Counted from the first letter of the stretch, positions 25,950 through 35,041 are shown. The stretch: DNA of 64,000 nucleotides from Arthrobacter sp. Edens01 (GCF_001307035.1 NZ_LKIU01000002.1:1-64000); one strand, 5' to 3'. Translations and numbers: made by a program. The notes: generated by a model not told the origin, from the letters alone.

Positions 25950-26240
25950 ATGCCGCTTTACGCCTACCGGTGCAAGGACTGCGCTGACTTCGAAATCCAG
26001 GCGCCCATGGGTCAGGTCCGGGAGGCAGTGCCCTGCCCCGGATGCGGGGCTCCGGCGCGGCGGCGGTTCACGGCGCCCAACCTGTCCCGGTCCTCCTCCA
26101 GCGCCTACAGACTCATCGAAAGTACGGCGCGCACTGCGTCCGAACCTGCCGTCGTATCCTCGCCCGGTACGGGGCGCAGGTCTTCCGGCACGGGAATCAC
26201 CCGGAATCCGCTCCACCAGAAACTTCCCCGCCCCGACTAA
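25950..26240 (+). CDS. fmdB: FmdB-family zinc ribbon protein
   Basis: The 96-aa protein has a single N-terminal zinc ribbon (MPLYAYRCKDC, then VPCPGCGAPARR), typical of the FmdB putative regulatory family. A poorly ordered Ser/Arg-rich tail follows. It begins 10 bases after GGAAAGG and lies 29 bases before the formamidase gene, which is its usual partner. FmdB proteins are thought to regulate formamidase/acetamidase, but the mechanism is not established. Confidence 0.9.
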   Translation: MPLYAYRCKDCADFEIQAPMGQVREAVPCPGCGAPARRRFTAPNLSRSSSSAYRLIESTARTASEPAVVSSPGTGRRSSGTGITRNPLHQKLPRPD

Positions 26241-26269
26241 AAAGCGTGATCCAGTTTCCCCAAGGAGGA

Positions 26270-27529
26270 ATGGTGCCAAAAAACCTGTTTCCACTCGATT
26301 CAGCCAGGAAATTCGAAGACCAGGAAAAGCTTGGCCACAATCGATGGCATCCCGAAATTCCTCCGGTAGCAACCGTAAAACCCGGAGAATCCTTTCGCGT
26401 TGACTGCCGTGAATGGTTCGACGGTGCCATTGTCAACGACGATTCCGCCGAAGACATCCTCAACGCCCCGCTCCTGACAGTGCACAAACTCAGTGGCCCC
26501 TTCGCCGTTGATGGGGCGAAGCCCGGAGACCTGCTGGTGGTGGACATCCTGGACGTGGGGCCGATTCCGCAGGAAGACTCCGGTCCGCTGGCGGGACAGG
26601 GGTGGGGGTACACCGGGATCTTCGCGAAGGAGAACGGCGGCGGCTTCCTCACGGACCAGTTCCCGGACGCCTACAAAGCAATCTGGGACTTCAACGGCCA
26701 GACAGCGACGTCGCGCCACGTCCCGGGCGTTTCCTTCACCGGTCTCATTCATCCCGGCTTAATGGGCACCGCGCCGTCGGCGGCATTGCTGGCGAAATGG
26801 AACAAGCGTGAAGGTGACCTCATCGCCACCGATCCGCACCGGGTGCCGCCGCTGGCGCTTCCACCGGAAGCCGAACATGCAGTGCTCGGCGGCCTGCCCA
26901 GGGACGATTGGGCCCGTGTGGGCGGCGAGGCTGCCCGCACCGCGCCTCCGAGGGAGAACGGCGGCAACCAGGACATCAAGAACCTCTCCAAGGGTTCCCG
27001 GATCTTCTACCCGGTCTTCGTGGACGGCGCCAACCTCTCGGTGGGGGACCTCCACTTCTCCCAGGGCGACGGTGAGATCACGTTCTGCGGCGCCATCGAG
27101 ATGGGCGGCTTCATCGACCTGCGCGTGGACATCATCAAGGGCGGCATGGACACCTACGGCGTGCAGGAGAACGCCATCTTCATGCCCGGCAACGTGGAAC
27201 CGCAGTTCAGCGAGTGGATCGCATTCTCCGGGACGTCAGTGACGCTCGACGGCGAGCAGCGCTACCTTGACTCCCACCTCTCCTACCAGCGGGCATGCCT
27301 GCACGCGATCGATTACCTGACCAAGTTTGGGTACAGCCCGGAGCAGGCCTACCTGCTGCTCGGTGCTGCGCCGATCGAGGGCCGGCTCTCCGGAGTGGTT
27401 GACATCCCGAACTCCTGCTCCACGGTCTACATTCCGACGTCGATCTTCGACTTCGATGTACGGCCGTCGGCAACGGGGCCGTTCCAGATCGATCCCGGTA
27501 TCGGAGCTCCGCGCGCCTCGAACAGCTGA
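26270..27529 (+). CDS. fmdA: Formamidase / acetamidase
   Basis: The 419-aa enzyme releases ammonia from formamide or acetamide and feeds nitrogen metabolism. LGHNRWHPEIPPVATVKPGESFRVDCREWFDGAIVNDDS is the diagnostic N-terminal segment of this family (described here by residues 20-58). VDGANLSVGDLHFSQGDGEITFCGAIEMGGF carries conserved acidic residues. AAGGAGGA immediately precedes the ATG at 26270 with unusually tight spacing. The adjacent GTG at 26273 has better spacing and may be the true start. A frame opening at 26042 overlaps fmdB and is not used. Confidence 0.92.
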   Translation: MVPKNLFPLDSARKFEDQEKLGHNRWHPEIPPVATVKPGESFRVDCREWFDGAIVNDDSAEDILNAPLLTVHKLSGPFAVDGAKPGDLLVVDILDVGPIPQEDSGPLAGQGWGYTGIFAKENGGGFLTDQFPDAYKAIWDFNGQTATSRHVPGVSFTGLIHPGLMGTAPSAALLAKWNKREGDLIATDPHRVPPLALPPEAEHAVLGGLPRDDWARVGGEAARTAPPRENGGNQDIKNLSKGSRIFYPVFVDGANLSVGDLHFSQGDGEITFCGAIEMGGFIDLRVDIIKGGMDTYGVQENAIFMPGNVEPQFSEWIAFSGTSVTLDGEQRYLDSHLSYQRACLHAIDYLTKFGYSPEQAYLLLGAAPIEGRLSGVVDIPNSCSTVYIPTSIFDFDVRPSATGPFQIDPGIGAPRASNS

Positions 27530-27530
27530 C

Positions 27531-27570
27531 GGGTTGCCTGCCCCGGGAACAGTTCCGGGGTAGGCAGCCC
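27531..27570. terminator. Bidirectional terminator between formamidase and acyl-CoA dehydrogenase
   Basis: A 16-bp stem with two G-U pairs (27531-27546 with 27555-27570) fills the 48-base gap between two convergent stops. Confidence 0.8.
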
Positions 27571-27577
27571 CTGCTCG

Positions 27578-29557
27578 TCAGCGGTACTTGCGGTGGAGGT
27601 TCTCCTTGGGTTCTCCGTCAGACGCTGTCGTGGAAATCCACGGCCCGGTCCCCTCGGACTGGTCCAGCACCCCCTTCTCCAGCCAGGTGTACCGGCCGTC
27701 CAGGACCTTCTTCGACACCTTGTGGTCTACCGCATCGGAGTTGTTCCACAGCTCGGTGAACAGTGCATCCACCCGGACCTTCGACTGGGCGCAGAAGGCG
27801 TTGGCCAGTTCGTAGGCTGATGCGCCCTCCGCCGGATCCCTCCGCCGGATAGTCTCGGCCTTCATGCAGGATGCCGACATGGCAAAGAGCTCGGCGCCAA
27901 TATCCACGATTCTGCCCAGGAAGGCCTGGTGCTGTTCCAGTCCGGCCTGCCAGCGGGCCATCCCGTAGAAGGTTGAGCGTGCCAATTTCCGGGAGGCACG
28001 CTCCGCGTAGCGCAGGTGCTTGGCCAGCGGACCAAACTCGGCGTACGACGTCGGGACGTTGCCCTGGCCGAAAGCGAGAGTTGGGAGCCACTTGCCGTAG
28101 AAGCCGCTCGCCTTCGCGCCGGCCCTCACCTTGCTGGCCATCGGAGCGTCAGCCACGGCCAGGTCTCCAGCTGCCTTCAGATGCGCATCCACTGCCTCGC
28201 GGGCAATCAGCAGGTGCATGATCTCTGTGGACCCCTCAAAGACCCGGTTGATGCGCAGGTCCCGCAGCTGCTGTTCGGCAGCGACGGCACGTTCCCCGCG
28301 GGCAGCCAGGGAAGCCGCTGTCTCAAAGCCGCGGCCGCCCCGGACCTGGACAAGTTCATCGGCAATGTTGTAGGCCATTTCGCTGGCCCACAGCTTCGCC
28401 AGCGCCGCCTCAATGCGGATGTCCTTGGTGCCGGCGTCTGCCATTTCCGCAGACAGCTCGAAGACTGATTCAAGCGCGAAAGCCGTAGCGGCAATAAAGG
28501 CGAGCTTCTTGCCCACAGCTTCATGGCGGCCGATCGGACGGCCCCACTGCTCCCGTGCTCCGGACCAGCCGCGGGCAATCTTCAGGGACCACTTTGCGCC
28601 GGCTGCGCACATTGCGGGAATGGACAGCCGTCCCGTGTTCAGCGTGGTCAGGGCAATTTTCAGTCCCTGGCCCTCGCGGCCCACCCGGTTCGCAGCCGGA
28701 ACCCGGACGCCCTGCAGGCGGGTGACACCGTTTTCAATGCCGCGCAGGCCCATGAAGTTGTTACGGTTCTCCACGCTGATCCCGGGTGAGTCCATTTCAA
28801 CGATGAAGGCGCTGATCCCGCCTTTTTGTCCGTCGTGCGGCGGAACCGCTGCCATCACCACCACCAGCTCAGCAATCACGCCGTTGGTGGTCCACAGCTT
28901 TACCCCGTCCAGCACGTACTCGCTGCCGTCTTCAGAAGGGACAGCGGTGGTGCGCATACGCGCGGGGTCTGAACCGACGTCGGGCTCCGTAAGCAGGAAG
29001 GCAGTGATGGCGCCGGCGGCGCAGCGGGGGAGGTACTCACGGCGCTGTTCCTCTGTGCCGAAGACCTTCACCGGTTCCGGCACCCCGATCGAGAGGTCGG
29101 CGGAAACCAGGGCTCCCAGGCTGGGGTGCACCGTCCCGAGAACCATCAGTGCCCTGCCGTAGTAGAGCAGCGACAGGCCGAGCCCGCCGTACTCCTGCGG
29201 AATCTTGATGCCAAAGACTCCGAGTTCGGCCAGGCCGGCCAGATACTCGTCGGGGATCACCCCGGTCCGCTCGATCAGCTGCCCGTCCATGGTCGAGCAG
29301 TATGCGGTCAAATCCGCCAGGAACTTTTCGGAGCGGGCCACCTCTTCGGGTGCGGGCGCCGGATGAGGGCGGATCAGTGAGAGATCGAAGTCCCCAAGAT
29401 AGATTCCCTTGGCGAAGCTGGGCCGCTGTTCATCGGTTATTCGGGACGCCTCGGCGACCTCTCGGGCGTCTTTTTCACTGACTTTCCGTTCCCGGAGCCG
29501 CCGGACCGAATCGTCTTCGCCGGTGTTTTGGGCATCCTGCAGATTAGTGGAACTCAT
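27578..29557 (-). CDS. Long-form acyl-CoA dehydrogenase
   Basis: The 659-aa flavoprotein catalyses alpha,beta-dehydrogenation of an acyl-CoA, the first step of beta-oxidation. Its core has KIPQEYGGLGLSLLYYGRAL, FLLTEPDVGSDPARM (the flavin and substrate motif), LDGVKLWTTNG, NFMGLRGIENG, and the C-terminal VQVRGGRGFETAASL. Classic enzymes are about 380 aa; the extra 90 N-terminal and 150 C-terminal residues match the VLCAD-like long form, which also binds membranes. The GGGGAA site precedes the ATG. An operator-like motif lies about 70 bases upstream (29628). Confidence 0.92.
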   Translation of the reverse strand: MSSTNLQDAQNTGEDDSVRRLRERKVSEKDAREVAEASRITDEQRPSFAKGIYLGDFDLSLIRPHPAPAPEEVARSEKFLADLTAYCSTMDGQLIERTGVIPDEYLAGLAELGVFGIKIPQEYGGLGLSLLYYGRALMVLGTVHPSLGALVSADLSIGVPEPVKVFGTEEQRREYLPRCAAGAITAFLLTEPDVGSDPARMRTTAVPSEDGSEYVLDGVKLWTTNGVIAELVVVMAAVPPHDGQKGGISAFIVEMDSPGISVENRNNFMGLRGIENGVTRLQGVRVPAANRVGREGQGLKIALTTLNTGRLSIPAMCAAGAKWSLKIARGWSGAREQWGRPIGRHEAVGKKLAFIAATAFALESVFELSAEMADAGTKDIRIEAALAKLWASEMAYNIADELVQVRGGRGFETAASLAARGERAVAAEQQLRDLRINRVFEGSTEIMHLLIAREAVDAHLKAAGDLAVADAPMASKVRAGAKASGFYGKWLPTLAFGQGNVPTSYAEFGPLAKHLRYAERASRKLARSTFYGMARWQAGLEQHQAFLGRIVDIGAELFAMSASCMKAETIRRRDPAEGASAYELANAFCAQSKVRVDALFTELWNNSDAVDHKVSKKVLDGRYTWLEKGVLDQSEGTGPWISTTASDGEPKENLHRKYR

Positions 29558-29627
29558 GTGTTTTCCCCTAGGTCAGGGCCGCTCCCCATGCAGCCTCCGC
29601 TGGCTGTGCCAGCCATGCTACGCGTTC

Positions 29628-29641
29628 CTACTGGCGGGTAA
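29628..29641. promoter_or_regulatory. TTAC-N6-GTAG operator-like site upstream of acyl-CoA dehydrogenase
   Basis: Read on the minus strand this is TTACCCGCCAGTAG, identical at 13 of 14 bases to the site at 16470. It lies 71-84 bases upstream of the acyl-CoA dehydrogenase start, a usual place for a TetR-type fatty-acid regulator. Confidence 0.55.
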
Positions 29642-29732
29642 AGGGGTAGCTGAAGAACAGGTACCGGACAGTAGCTAATCCCGTCCGGCACCCCTGGCAG
29701 AGCCCGGGCTGCGAGCATGTAAGGTACCGGGC

Positions 29733-30368
29733 ATGGCATGGATGGAAACTGAACGTCAGGCGATGGTCCGGACTCTGCACGGCACTGATCCGTCGGCACC
29801 CACGCTTTGTGCAGGCTGGACTGTGGCACGGCTGCTCGCACACCTGATTGTGCGTGAGGAACAGCCGTGGAAGATGGCTGGAGACGCAATCCGCCGGGAC
29901 CGGCCGGGCCAGGAAACAAGCCTGAACCCCCTGGTGGCCGAGGCTGCGACGGAACAGGGATACCGCCGCCTGGTGGACCGGTTTGCCGCAGGCGGGCGCG
30001 GATTCTCCGTCATGCGCTTCAGCGGTGACGCCGCCAACCTGCTTGAGTTCGTTGTCCATCATGAGGACGTCCGGCGCGGAGCCGGAGAGCCTGCACCCCG
30101 GCAGCTTCCTCCGGGAGAGCTCGCTGAGATACGGCGGCGCCTGCCCCTTATGGCCCGTGTGGGTTACCGTCGCAGCCCGGTCGGTGTCCTGCTGGAGCTG
30201 CCCAGCGGCGAACAGGCACGCGTTCGGAGGGGTGACCGTCCGGTGACCATTCGGGGAGACGTGACGGAGCTGGCGCTCCACGCCATGGGCCGGCGCTCAG
30301 CCGCCCGCATTGATCTGTCCGGAGAGCCCGATTCACTGGAGCAATTCGAATCCTTCGCCGGGCGCTAA
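29733..30368 (+). CDS. TIGR03085-family mycothiol-linked metal-binding protein
   Basis: The 211-aa protein belongs to the DinB/MDMPI-like helical bundle family. TLCAGWTVARLLAHLIVREEQPWK (about residues 24-47) carries a His ligand, and VVHHEDVRRGAG supplies two more, the usual three-His metal site. In mycothiol-making actinobacteria these proteins are linked to mycothiol-dependent chemistry, but the reaction is not known. It is divergent from the acyl-CoA dehydrogenase. The 175-base spacer also holds the operator-like site at 29628. Confidence 0.88.
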   Translation: MAWMETERQAMVRTLHGTDPSAPTLCAGWTVARLLAHLIVREEQPWKMAGDAIRRDRPGQETSLNPLVAEAATEQGYRRLVDRFAAGGRGFSVMRFSGDAANLLEFVVHHEDVRRGAGEPAPRQLPPGELAEIRRRLPLMARVGYRRSPVGVLLELPSGEQARVRRGDRPVTIRGDVTELALHAMGRRSAARIDLSGEPDSLEQFESFAGR

Positions 30369-30469
30369 GCCGGACCCTGCTTGACAGGCACCCCCCAACT
30401 GCGGTTTGGATAGTAAGTACACTGAGGAATTGGAACACCAGCCACAGCTATCTCAGGGGGAACCAAGGT

Positions 30470-30913
30470 ATGCAGAACGAGGGGGATTGGGAAGCCATCC
30501 GGCTGCTCTCCACGGCAGCGAGGATGCTGCGCCGGGAAATGGACAACCGGCTGCGGGCGATGGGCCTGACGCAGGAGCGGGTCACGGCTTTGAAGGTACT
30601 GCGGGACTTTGGTCCGATGCGGCGCGCGGAGCTTGCCCGCCGGCTGAGGGTCACAGCACAGACGCTGGGGACCACGCTGGTAAGCATGCGGGCGCAGGGC
30701 CTGGTCAACGAAGTGGGTGAAGGAGCTGAAGCGCCCAAACGCGCAGTGCATATTTCCGAGTACGGCCGCGAAGCCCTGGACCAGGCGATCCGCCTGGAAG
30801 ACCAGAGCCTTACGGCTGAACTGCGGCCGGCACTGCGCAGGGAGCTGATTTCCCTCATTTCCGAACTTGAGGGAAACCGCCAGTACGGGACAGCCGGGAC
30901 CGCGGGTGCCTAG
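30470..30913 (+). CDS. MarR-family transcriptional regulator
   Basis: The 147-aa winged-helix protein contains LTQERVTALKVLRDFGPMRRAELARRLRVTAQTLGTTLVSMRAQGLVNEV (residues 28-77), a standard MarR DNA-binding module with beta-wing and C-terminal dimer helix. It stands upstream of the Rieske and reductase genes and on the same strand, 47 bases away, so it may control them or an oxygenase elsewhere. A short AGTAAGTACA element lies in its promoter at about 30412-30421. Confidence 0.88.
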   Translation: MQNEGDWEAIRLLSTAARMLRREMDNRLRAMGLTQERVTALKVLRDFGPMRRAELARRLRVTAQTLGTTLVSMRAQGLVNEVGEGAEAPKRAVHISEYGREALDQAIRLEDQSLTAELRPALRRELISLISELEGNRQYGTAGTAGA

Positions 30914-30960
30914 GAGTCTGGTTTCCGGGACAGTCTGCTGCGGGCGGTAACGTGGGGAGC

Positions 30961-31305
30961 ATGAGTGAAGGCATCCGCGTAGCTGCGGCAGATGAAATTG
31001 ACGAAGGCGAAGCAGTCACCGTGGATTCCACCACCGCGGGGACAGCTGATGACATCGCGGTATTCCACAGCGACGACGGCAACTTCTACGCCCTGAATGA
31101 CACATGCACCCATGAAGAGGCCTCGCTGGCTGAAGGGTGGATCGAAGACGGGGAAGTGGAGTGCCCCGTTCACTCGGCGCGCTTCTGCCTGAAGACCGGA
31201 GCGGCGCTTTGCCTGCCCGCCACGGTGAACGCGGTGGCACACCGCGTTGAGGTGGTCGACGGCGACGTCATCCTCTATCCGGGCGATGCCCCCGCAGGAT
31301 CCTAG
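30961..31305 (+). CDS. Rieske [2Fe-2S] ferredoxin (dioxygenase-type)
   Basis: The 114-aa ferredoxin holds a Rieske cluster through CTH (Cys51-His53 approx.) and CPVH (about Cys70-His73). Its length matches BphF/BenC-like electron-transfer subunits that pass electrons from a flavin reductase to a ring-hydroxylating oxygenase. GGGGAG precedes the ATG; a longer frame to 30952 adds three residues. The flavin reductase follows directly, but no terminal oxygenase is in the window, so the partner must lie elsewhere. Confidence 0.9.
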   Translation: MSEGIRVAAADEIDEGEAVTVDSTTAGTADDIAVFHSDDGNFYALNDTCTHEEASLAEGWIEDGEVECPVHSARFCLKTGAALCLPATVNAVAHRVEVVDGDVILYPGDAPAGS

Positions 31306-31307
31306 GT

Positions 31308-32537
31308 ATGCCCAGCGGCTCCCTGCCCCGCTCCGTTGTTGTTATCGGTGCCGGACCCGCAGGATTCAGCGCCGCGGCTGAACTCCGAAGGCGTGGATAC
31401 CAGGGCGCAATCCAGCTTCTGGATCCAGCCGGCATGCCCTATGACCGGCCGCCGCTGAGCAAGGACTATTTGACCGGAGGGCTGGCTTTTCCGGCGCTCG
31501 CCGAACCTGGCTGGTACGGGTCCAACGCAGTGGAGGTCGTACCGGGCACTGCCGTCAAGCTGGACCCGGACAACGGGTCCGTGACGCTGGCAGGCGGAGG
31601 CGAACTGCGGGCCGATGTGTTGCTGCTGGCCACCGGCGGGGTCGCCAGGACTCTCCCGTTTACCGGTTCCGACCTGCTCCACACTCTTCGCAGCCGCTCA
31701 GACGCGGACCTGCTGCGTTCGCGGCTCGGCCCGGATAAACAGCTGGTCATCATCGGTGCCGGACTCATTGGCGCCGAAGTGGCCTCGAGTGCTGCCTCGC
31801 TGGGCACCGCCGTCGTGCTCATTGATCCTGTCCCGGTGCCGCTGGTTCCCGCAGTGGGCCCGGAACTCGCTGCCTACCTGCACTCCCTGCACGAAACCGC
31901 GGGCGTCCGAACCCTAACCGGACTGCCCATCGACGTGGTGCGCGCAAACGGGGCACTGTCTGTCCTAATGGAAGACGGGTCTGCCCTGCCGGCGGACACA
32001 GTGCTTGCAGCGGTAGGAATGGTCCCGGACACAACGCTGGCTGCTGCGGCCGGCCTCGGTGTCGATGATGGTGTGCTGGTTGACGCCGCCGGGCGCACCA
32101 GCCATCCCCGGGTGTTTGCAGCGGGTGATGCCGTCCGGCGGAGCAGCAACGGAGGACTTCAGCGGCGCACCGAACACTGGGATGCGGCGGTCCGCTCCGG
32201 ACAGGCTGCCGCGGCCGGCATTCTCGGTGAAGAGCCGCCGGAGGACGCCGTGCCGTGGTTTTGGACGGACCGCTACGGGATGCACGCGGAAGCTGTTGGC
32301 AATATGTCAGCATCCGGAACAACCGTGGAACGCGGCAGCCCGGGTCCGGGATACATGGTCTTCCGCCAGAAGCCGGACGGTACCCTGGCCGGAGCTGCCG
32401 GCATCAACGCCGGTAATTCACTGCGTGCAGCCCGCCGGCTGATCACGCTGGGCAAGCCCGTGGAGGCTGCCGATCTTTCAAACCCGGATGCCGATCTGCG
32501 CCGTCTGCTCCGCGCACGACCCTCGAAAACTGATTAG
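31308..32537 (+). CDS. FAD-dependent ferredoxin reductase
   Basis: The 409-aa flavoprotein oxidises NAD(P)H and reduces the adjacent Rieske ferredoxin. FAD-binding is VVVIGAGPAGFSAAAELRRRG, substrate/FAD motif DRPPLSKDYLTGG, NAD-binding VIIGAGLIGAEVASSAASLG, and a final FAD motif VFAAGDAVRR. This is the BphA4/PdR-like glutathione-reductase fold. Two bases separate it from the ferredoxin stop, suggesting coupled translation. Immediately after its stop comes a DtxR box for the next gene. Confidence 0.92.
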   Translation: MPSGSLPRSVVVIGAGPAGFSAAAELRRRGYQGAIQLLDPAGMPYDRPPLSKDYLTGGLAFPALAEPGWYGSNAVEVVPGTAVKLDPDNGSVTLAGGGELRADVLLLATGGVARTLPFTGSDLLHTLRSRSDADLLRSRLGPDKQLVIIGAGLIGAEVASSAASLGTAVVLIDPVPVPLVPAVGPELAAYLHSLHETAGVRTLTGLPIDVVRANGALSVLMEDGSALPADTVLAAVGMVPDTTLAAAAGLGVDDGVLVDAAGRTSHPRVFAAGDAVRRSSNGGLQRRTEHWDAAVRSGQAAAAGILGEEPPEDAVPWFWTDRYGMHAEAVGNMSASGTTVERGSPGPGYMVFRQKPDGTLAGAAGINAGNSLRAARRLITLGKPVEAADLSNPDADLRRLLRARPSKTD

Positions 32538-32568
32538 CGCACATCAGTTTTGCGTAATTCGGGCTTCC

Positions 32569-32587
32569 ATAGGTTAGCCTTACCTTG
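32569..32587. promoter_or_regulatory. DtxR/IdeR iron box upstream of siderophore-binding protein
   Basis: ATAGGTTAGCCTTACCTTG matches the core AGGTTAGGCTAACCT at 13 of 15 positions. It lies 56 bases before the substrate-binding protein start and is near-identical to the box at 39968. Confidence 0.8.
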
Positions 32588-32642
32588 CCGGTAAAAACCT
32601 CCGGCCTCCCAGTCCACATTGCACTATCAAGGAGCCCAAAAC

Positions 32643-33689
32643 ATGGCCCTGTCCCGCATGCGCAGCCTCGCGGCCGTCGCCGCCGTCGCCGTGCTGTCCC
32701 TCTCTGCCTGCTCCACGGGATCGTCCTCGGATGCGGGCACCTCCAGTGCAGCCGGCTCCAGCGACCAATTCCCCGTCACCATCGAGCATGCCTTCGGCGA
32801 AACCACCATCGAGTCCGCCCCCGAGCGCGTTGCCACCGTTTCCTGGGTGAACACGGACACGGCCCTCGCGCTCGGCGTTGTTCCGGTTGGTATGCCGCTT
32901 TATGAGTGGGGCGGCAACGAAAACGGCACGACGCCGTGGATCGACGACGCACTTGAAGAACTGGGTGCACCCATCGGCTCGGAAAACGCCCCCGTGCAGT
33001 ACGCCGAAACCGACGGCATCAACTTCGATGAAATCGCGGCGACAACTCCGGACGTCATCCTGGCGGCCTACTCCGGTATTACCGAAGAGGAATACGACAA
33101 GCTGAGCGCCATCGCGCCGGTTGTCGCCTACCCGGAAACGCCGTACTACACCTCCTGGCAGGACTCCGCCACGATGATTGGCGAGGCCCTGGGCAAGAGC
33201 GACGAAGCAGCCCAGCTGGTTGAGGATACCGAAAAGGCCATCGCCGACAAGGCTGCAGAGTATCCCGAACTTGCCGGGACCAGCTTCATCTACGGCAACC
33301 TGGACACCACTGCCGGAGCTGACCAGATCTCCATCTACACCTCCGGCGACAACCGGCCGAAGTTCCTGAAGGAACTGGGAATGGTCCAGGCGCCGATCGT
33401 TGATGAGAACGCACCCGATGACGCGTTCTACCTGACCTGGTCGCCGGAACGTGCGAACGAACTCGAAGCCGACCTGTTCGTGAGCTGGGTTGCGGACGAC
33501 GCCGCCAAGGACGCAATCACTGCGGATCCGCTGCTGAGCCAGATCCCGGCCGTCAAGAACGGCGGGCTTGTAGCCGACTCGGACAACACCCTGACACTGT
33601 CGATTTCAGCAGCCAACGTGCTGAGCATTCCTTACGCCCTGGACAACTTCGTCCCCATGCTGGGCGAGGCCGCGGCGCAGGTCAAGTAA
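32643..33689 (+). CDS. Siderophore ABC transporter substrate-binding lipoprotein (FecB/FepB-like)
   Basis: The 348-aa lipoprotein has a signal peptide ending in the lipobox LSACSTG (Cys about residue 23). A Ser/Gly/Ala-rich linker and a periplasmic-binding fold of class III follow, with RVATVSWVNTDTALALGVVPVGMP and DEIAATTPDVILAAYSGITEEEYDKLSAIAPVVAYP. It captures ferric siderophores for FecCD-type permeases; the cognate permeases are 7 kb away (40019-43026). AAGGAG lies before the ATG at 32643. A DtxR box controls it, so it is iron-repressed. Confidence 0.9.
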   Translation: MALSRMRSLAAVAAVAVLSLSACSTGSSSDAGTSSAAGSSDQFPVTIEHAFGETTIESAPERVATVSWVNTDTALALGVVPVGMPLYEWGGNENGTTPWIDDALEELGAPIGSENAPVQYAETDGINFDEIAATTPDVILAAYSGITEEEYDKLSAIAPVVAYPETPYYTSWQDSATMIGEALGKSDEAAQLVEDTEKAIADKAAEYPELAGTSFIYGNLDTTAGADQISIYTSGDNRPKFLKELGMVQAPIVDENAPDDAFYLTWSPERANELEADLFVSWVADDAAKDAITADPLLSQIPAVKNGGLVADSDNTLTLSISAANVLSIPYALDNFVPMLGEAAAQVK

Positions 33690-33703
33690 GCCTGCTGACC
33701 CCT

Positions 33704-33742
33704 GAGAAGTGCCCCTCCCGGCCTGCCGGAGGGGCACTTCTC
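33704..33742. terminator. Hairpin terminator after the siderophore-binding gene
   Basis: The 15-bp stem gagaagtgcccctcc (33704-33718) pairs with 33728-33742 across a 9-base loop. It lies 14 bases after the stop. Confidence 0.8.
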
Positions 33743-33817
33743 CGTTAACCGGCCACGATGCCGACGAACATCACAGAATTGGACACACCCCCGGGGAGGT
33801 TTGCCATTATCGGCACC

Positions 33818-35041
33818 ATGCAGGAATTCCTTGACGCAATAGACCCGCTTCGTCCGCTGATCGCGGTGGCCATCGCCGTGGCCGCAGCGCTCATCGCAGC
33901 CAGGATCGTGCGGGGCTCTGCCACCCGGATCTTCCGAAAGGTCCCGCACATCCGCGATGTGACCGCCCTCGGACGGAACCCTTTACGGCTGGTGCTGGCC
34001 CTTATTGGGACCCGCATCGCCCTCGGCGCTACAGTGCGCGGGGAGCCCTGGCACGAGACGGTGGACTACATCCTGGTCATTGGCCTGATTGCCGCGATCG
34101 GATGGCTCGCCGTCGTGGCCCTGCTGATCGTTGAAGCGGTCATCCTGACCAAGTACAGCACCGACACCAAAGACAACCGCCGGCTGCGCCGTCTCAAAAC
34201 CCAGGTAATCCTGGGCCGCCGGGTTGCCGTTGCCCTGGTCATCACCGTCGCCGTGGCGTGCGTCCTGCTGACCATTGATGAAGTCCGTGCGCTCGGCGCC
34301 GGCCTGCTTGCCTCCGCCGGCCTGCTTTCAATTGTTGCCGGCCTTGCCGTGCAGAGCACGCTGGGCAACGTCTTCGCCGGCCTCCAGCTCGCGTTCACCG
34401 ATGCGATCCGCGTCGACGACGTTGTGGTGGTGGAGGGGCAGTGGGGCACCATCGAGGAAATCACCATGACCTACGTGGTGGTGCACATCTGGGATGACCG
34501 GCGGTTGATCCTGCCCTCCACCTACTTCACGTCCACGCCGTTCGAGAACTGGACCCGCAAACAGTCCGCCATCCTGGGCACCGTTGAACTGGACCTGGAC
34601 TGGGAAACCCCGGTTGGAGAGCTGCGCACGGAACTGAAGCGAATCCTGGCTGACACCGATCTCTGGGACGGGCGCACGGGTGTCCTGCAGGTGACTGATG
34701 CAATCCAGGGGCTGATCCGTGTGCGCATCCTGGTCTCCGCGCCGGACTCGGGAACTCTCTTCGACCTGCGCTGCCTGGTCCGTGAGTCCATGGTCTCCTT
34801 CCTGCAGGAGAACCACCCCAAGGCGCTGCCGCGCCAGCGGTTCGAGCGCCTGGGCGAGTCCTATGCGGCAGTCCGCCCCCGGAGCCGTGAAACGGTGCGG
34901 CGCCCGGCAGGCGGCGATCCAGAGGATACCAGCACCTCGCAGCTGTTCACCGGCAGCATCGACGCGGTGCAGCGCAACCGTGCTTTTGCCGGTCCCGGGA
35001 ACGACGCATGGGAGGACCGGGATGAGAACGTGGACCGCTAG
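33818..35041 (+). CDS. MscS-family mechanosensitive channel
   Basis: The protein of about 407 aa (427 from an upstream ATG at 33758) has three or four hydrophobic segments in its first 170 residues. The pore-lining segment has small residues: LSIVAGLAVQSTLGNVFAGLQLAFTDAIRVDDVV. The following beta domain has WGTIEEITMTYVVVHIWDDRRLILPSTYF. Channels of this type open under hypo-osmotic stress. The C-terminal 80 residues are charged and likely disordered. ATG at 33818 is chosen because hydrophobic family sequence begins there; no clear ribosome-binding site favours either. Confidence 0.87.
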   Translation: MQEFLDAIDPLRPLIAVAIAVAAALIAARIVRGSATRIFRKVPHIRDVTALGRNPLRLVLALIGTRIALGATVRGEPWHETVDYILVIGLIAAIGWLAVVALLIVEAVILTKYSTDTKDNRRLRRLKTQVILGRRVAVALVITVAVACVLLTIDEVRALGAGLLASAGLLSIVAGLAVQSTLGNVFAGLQLAFTDAIRVDDVVVVEGQWGTIEEITMTYVVVHIWDDRRLILPSTYFTSTPFENWTRKQSAILGTVELDLDWETPVGELRTELKRILADTDLWDGRTGVLQVTDAIQGLIRVRILVSAPDSGTLFDLRCLVRESMVSFLQENHPKALPRQRFERLGESYAAVRPRSRETVRRPAGGDPEDTSTSQLFTGSIDAVQRNRAFAGPGNDAWEDRDENVDR

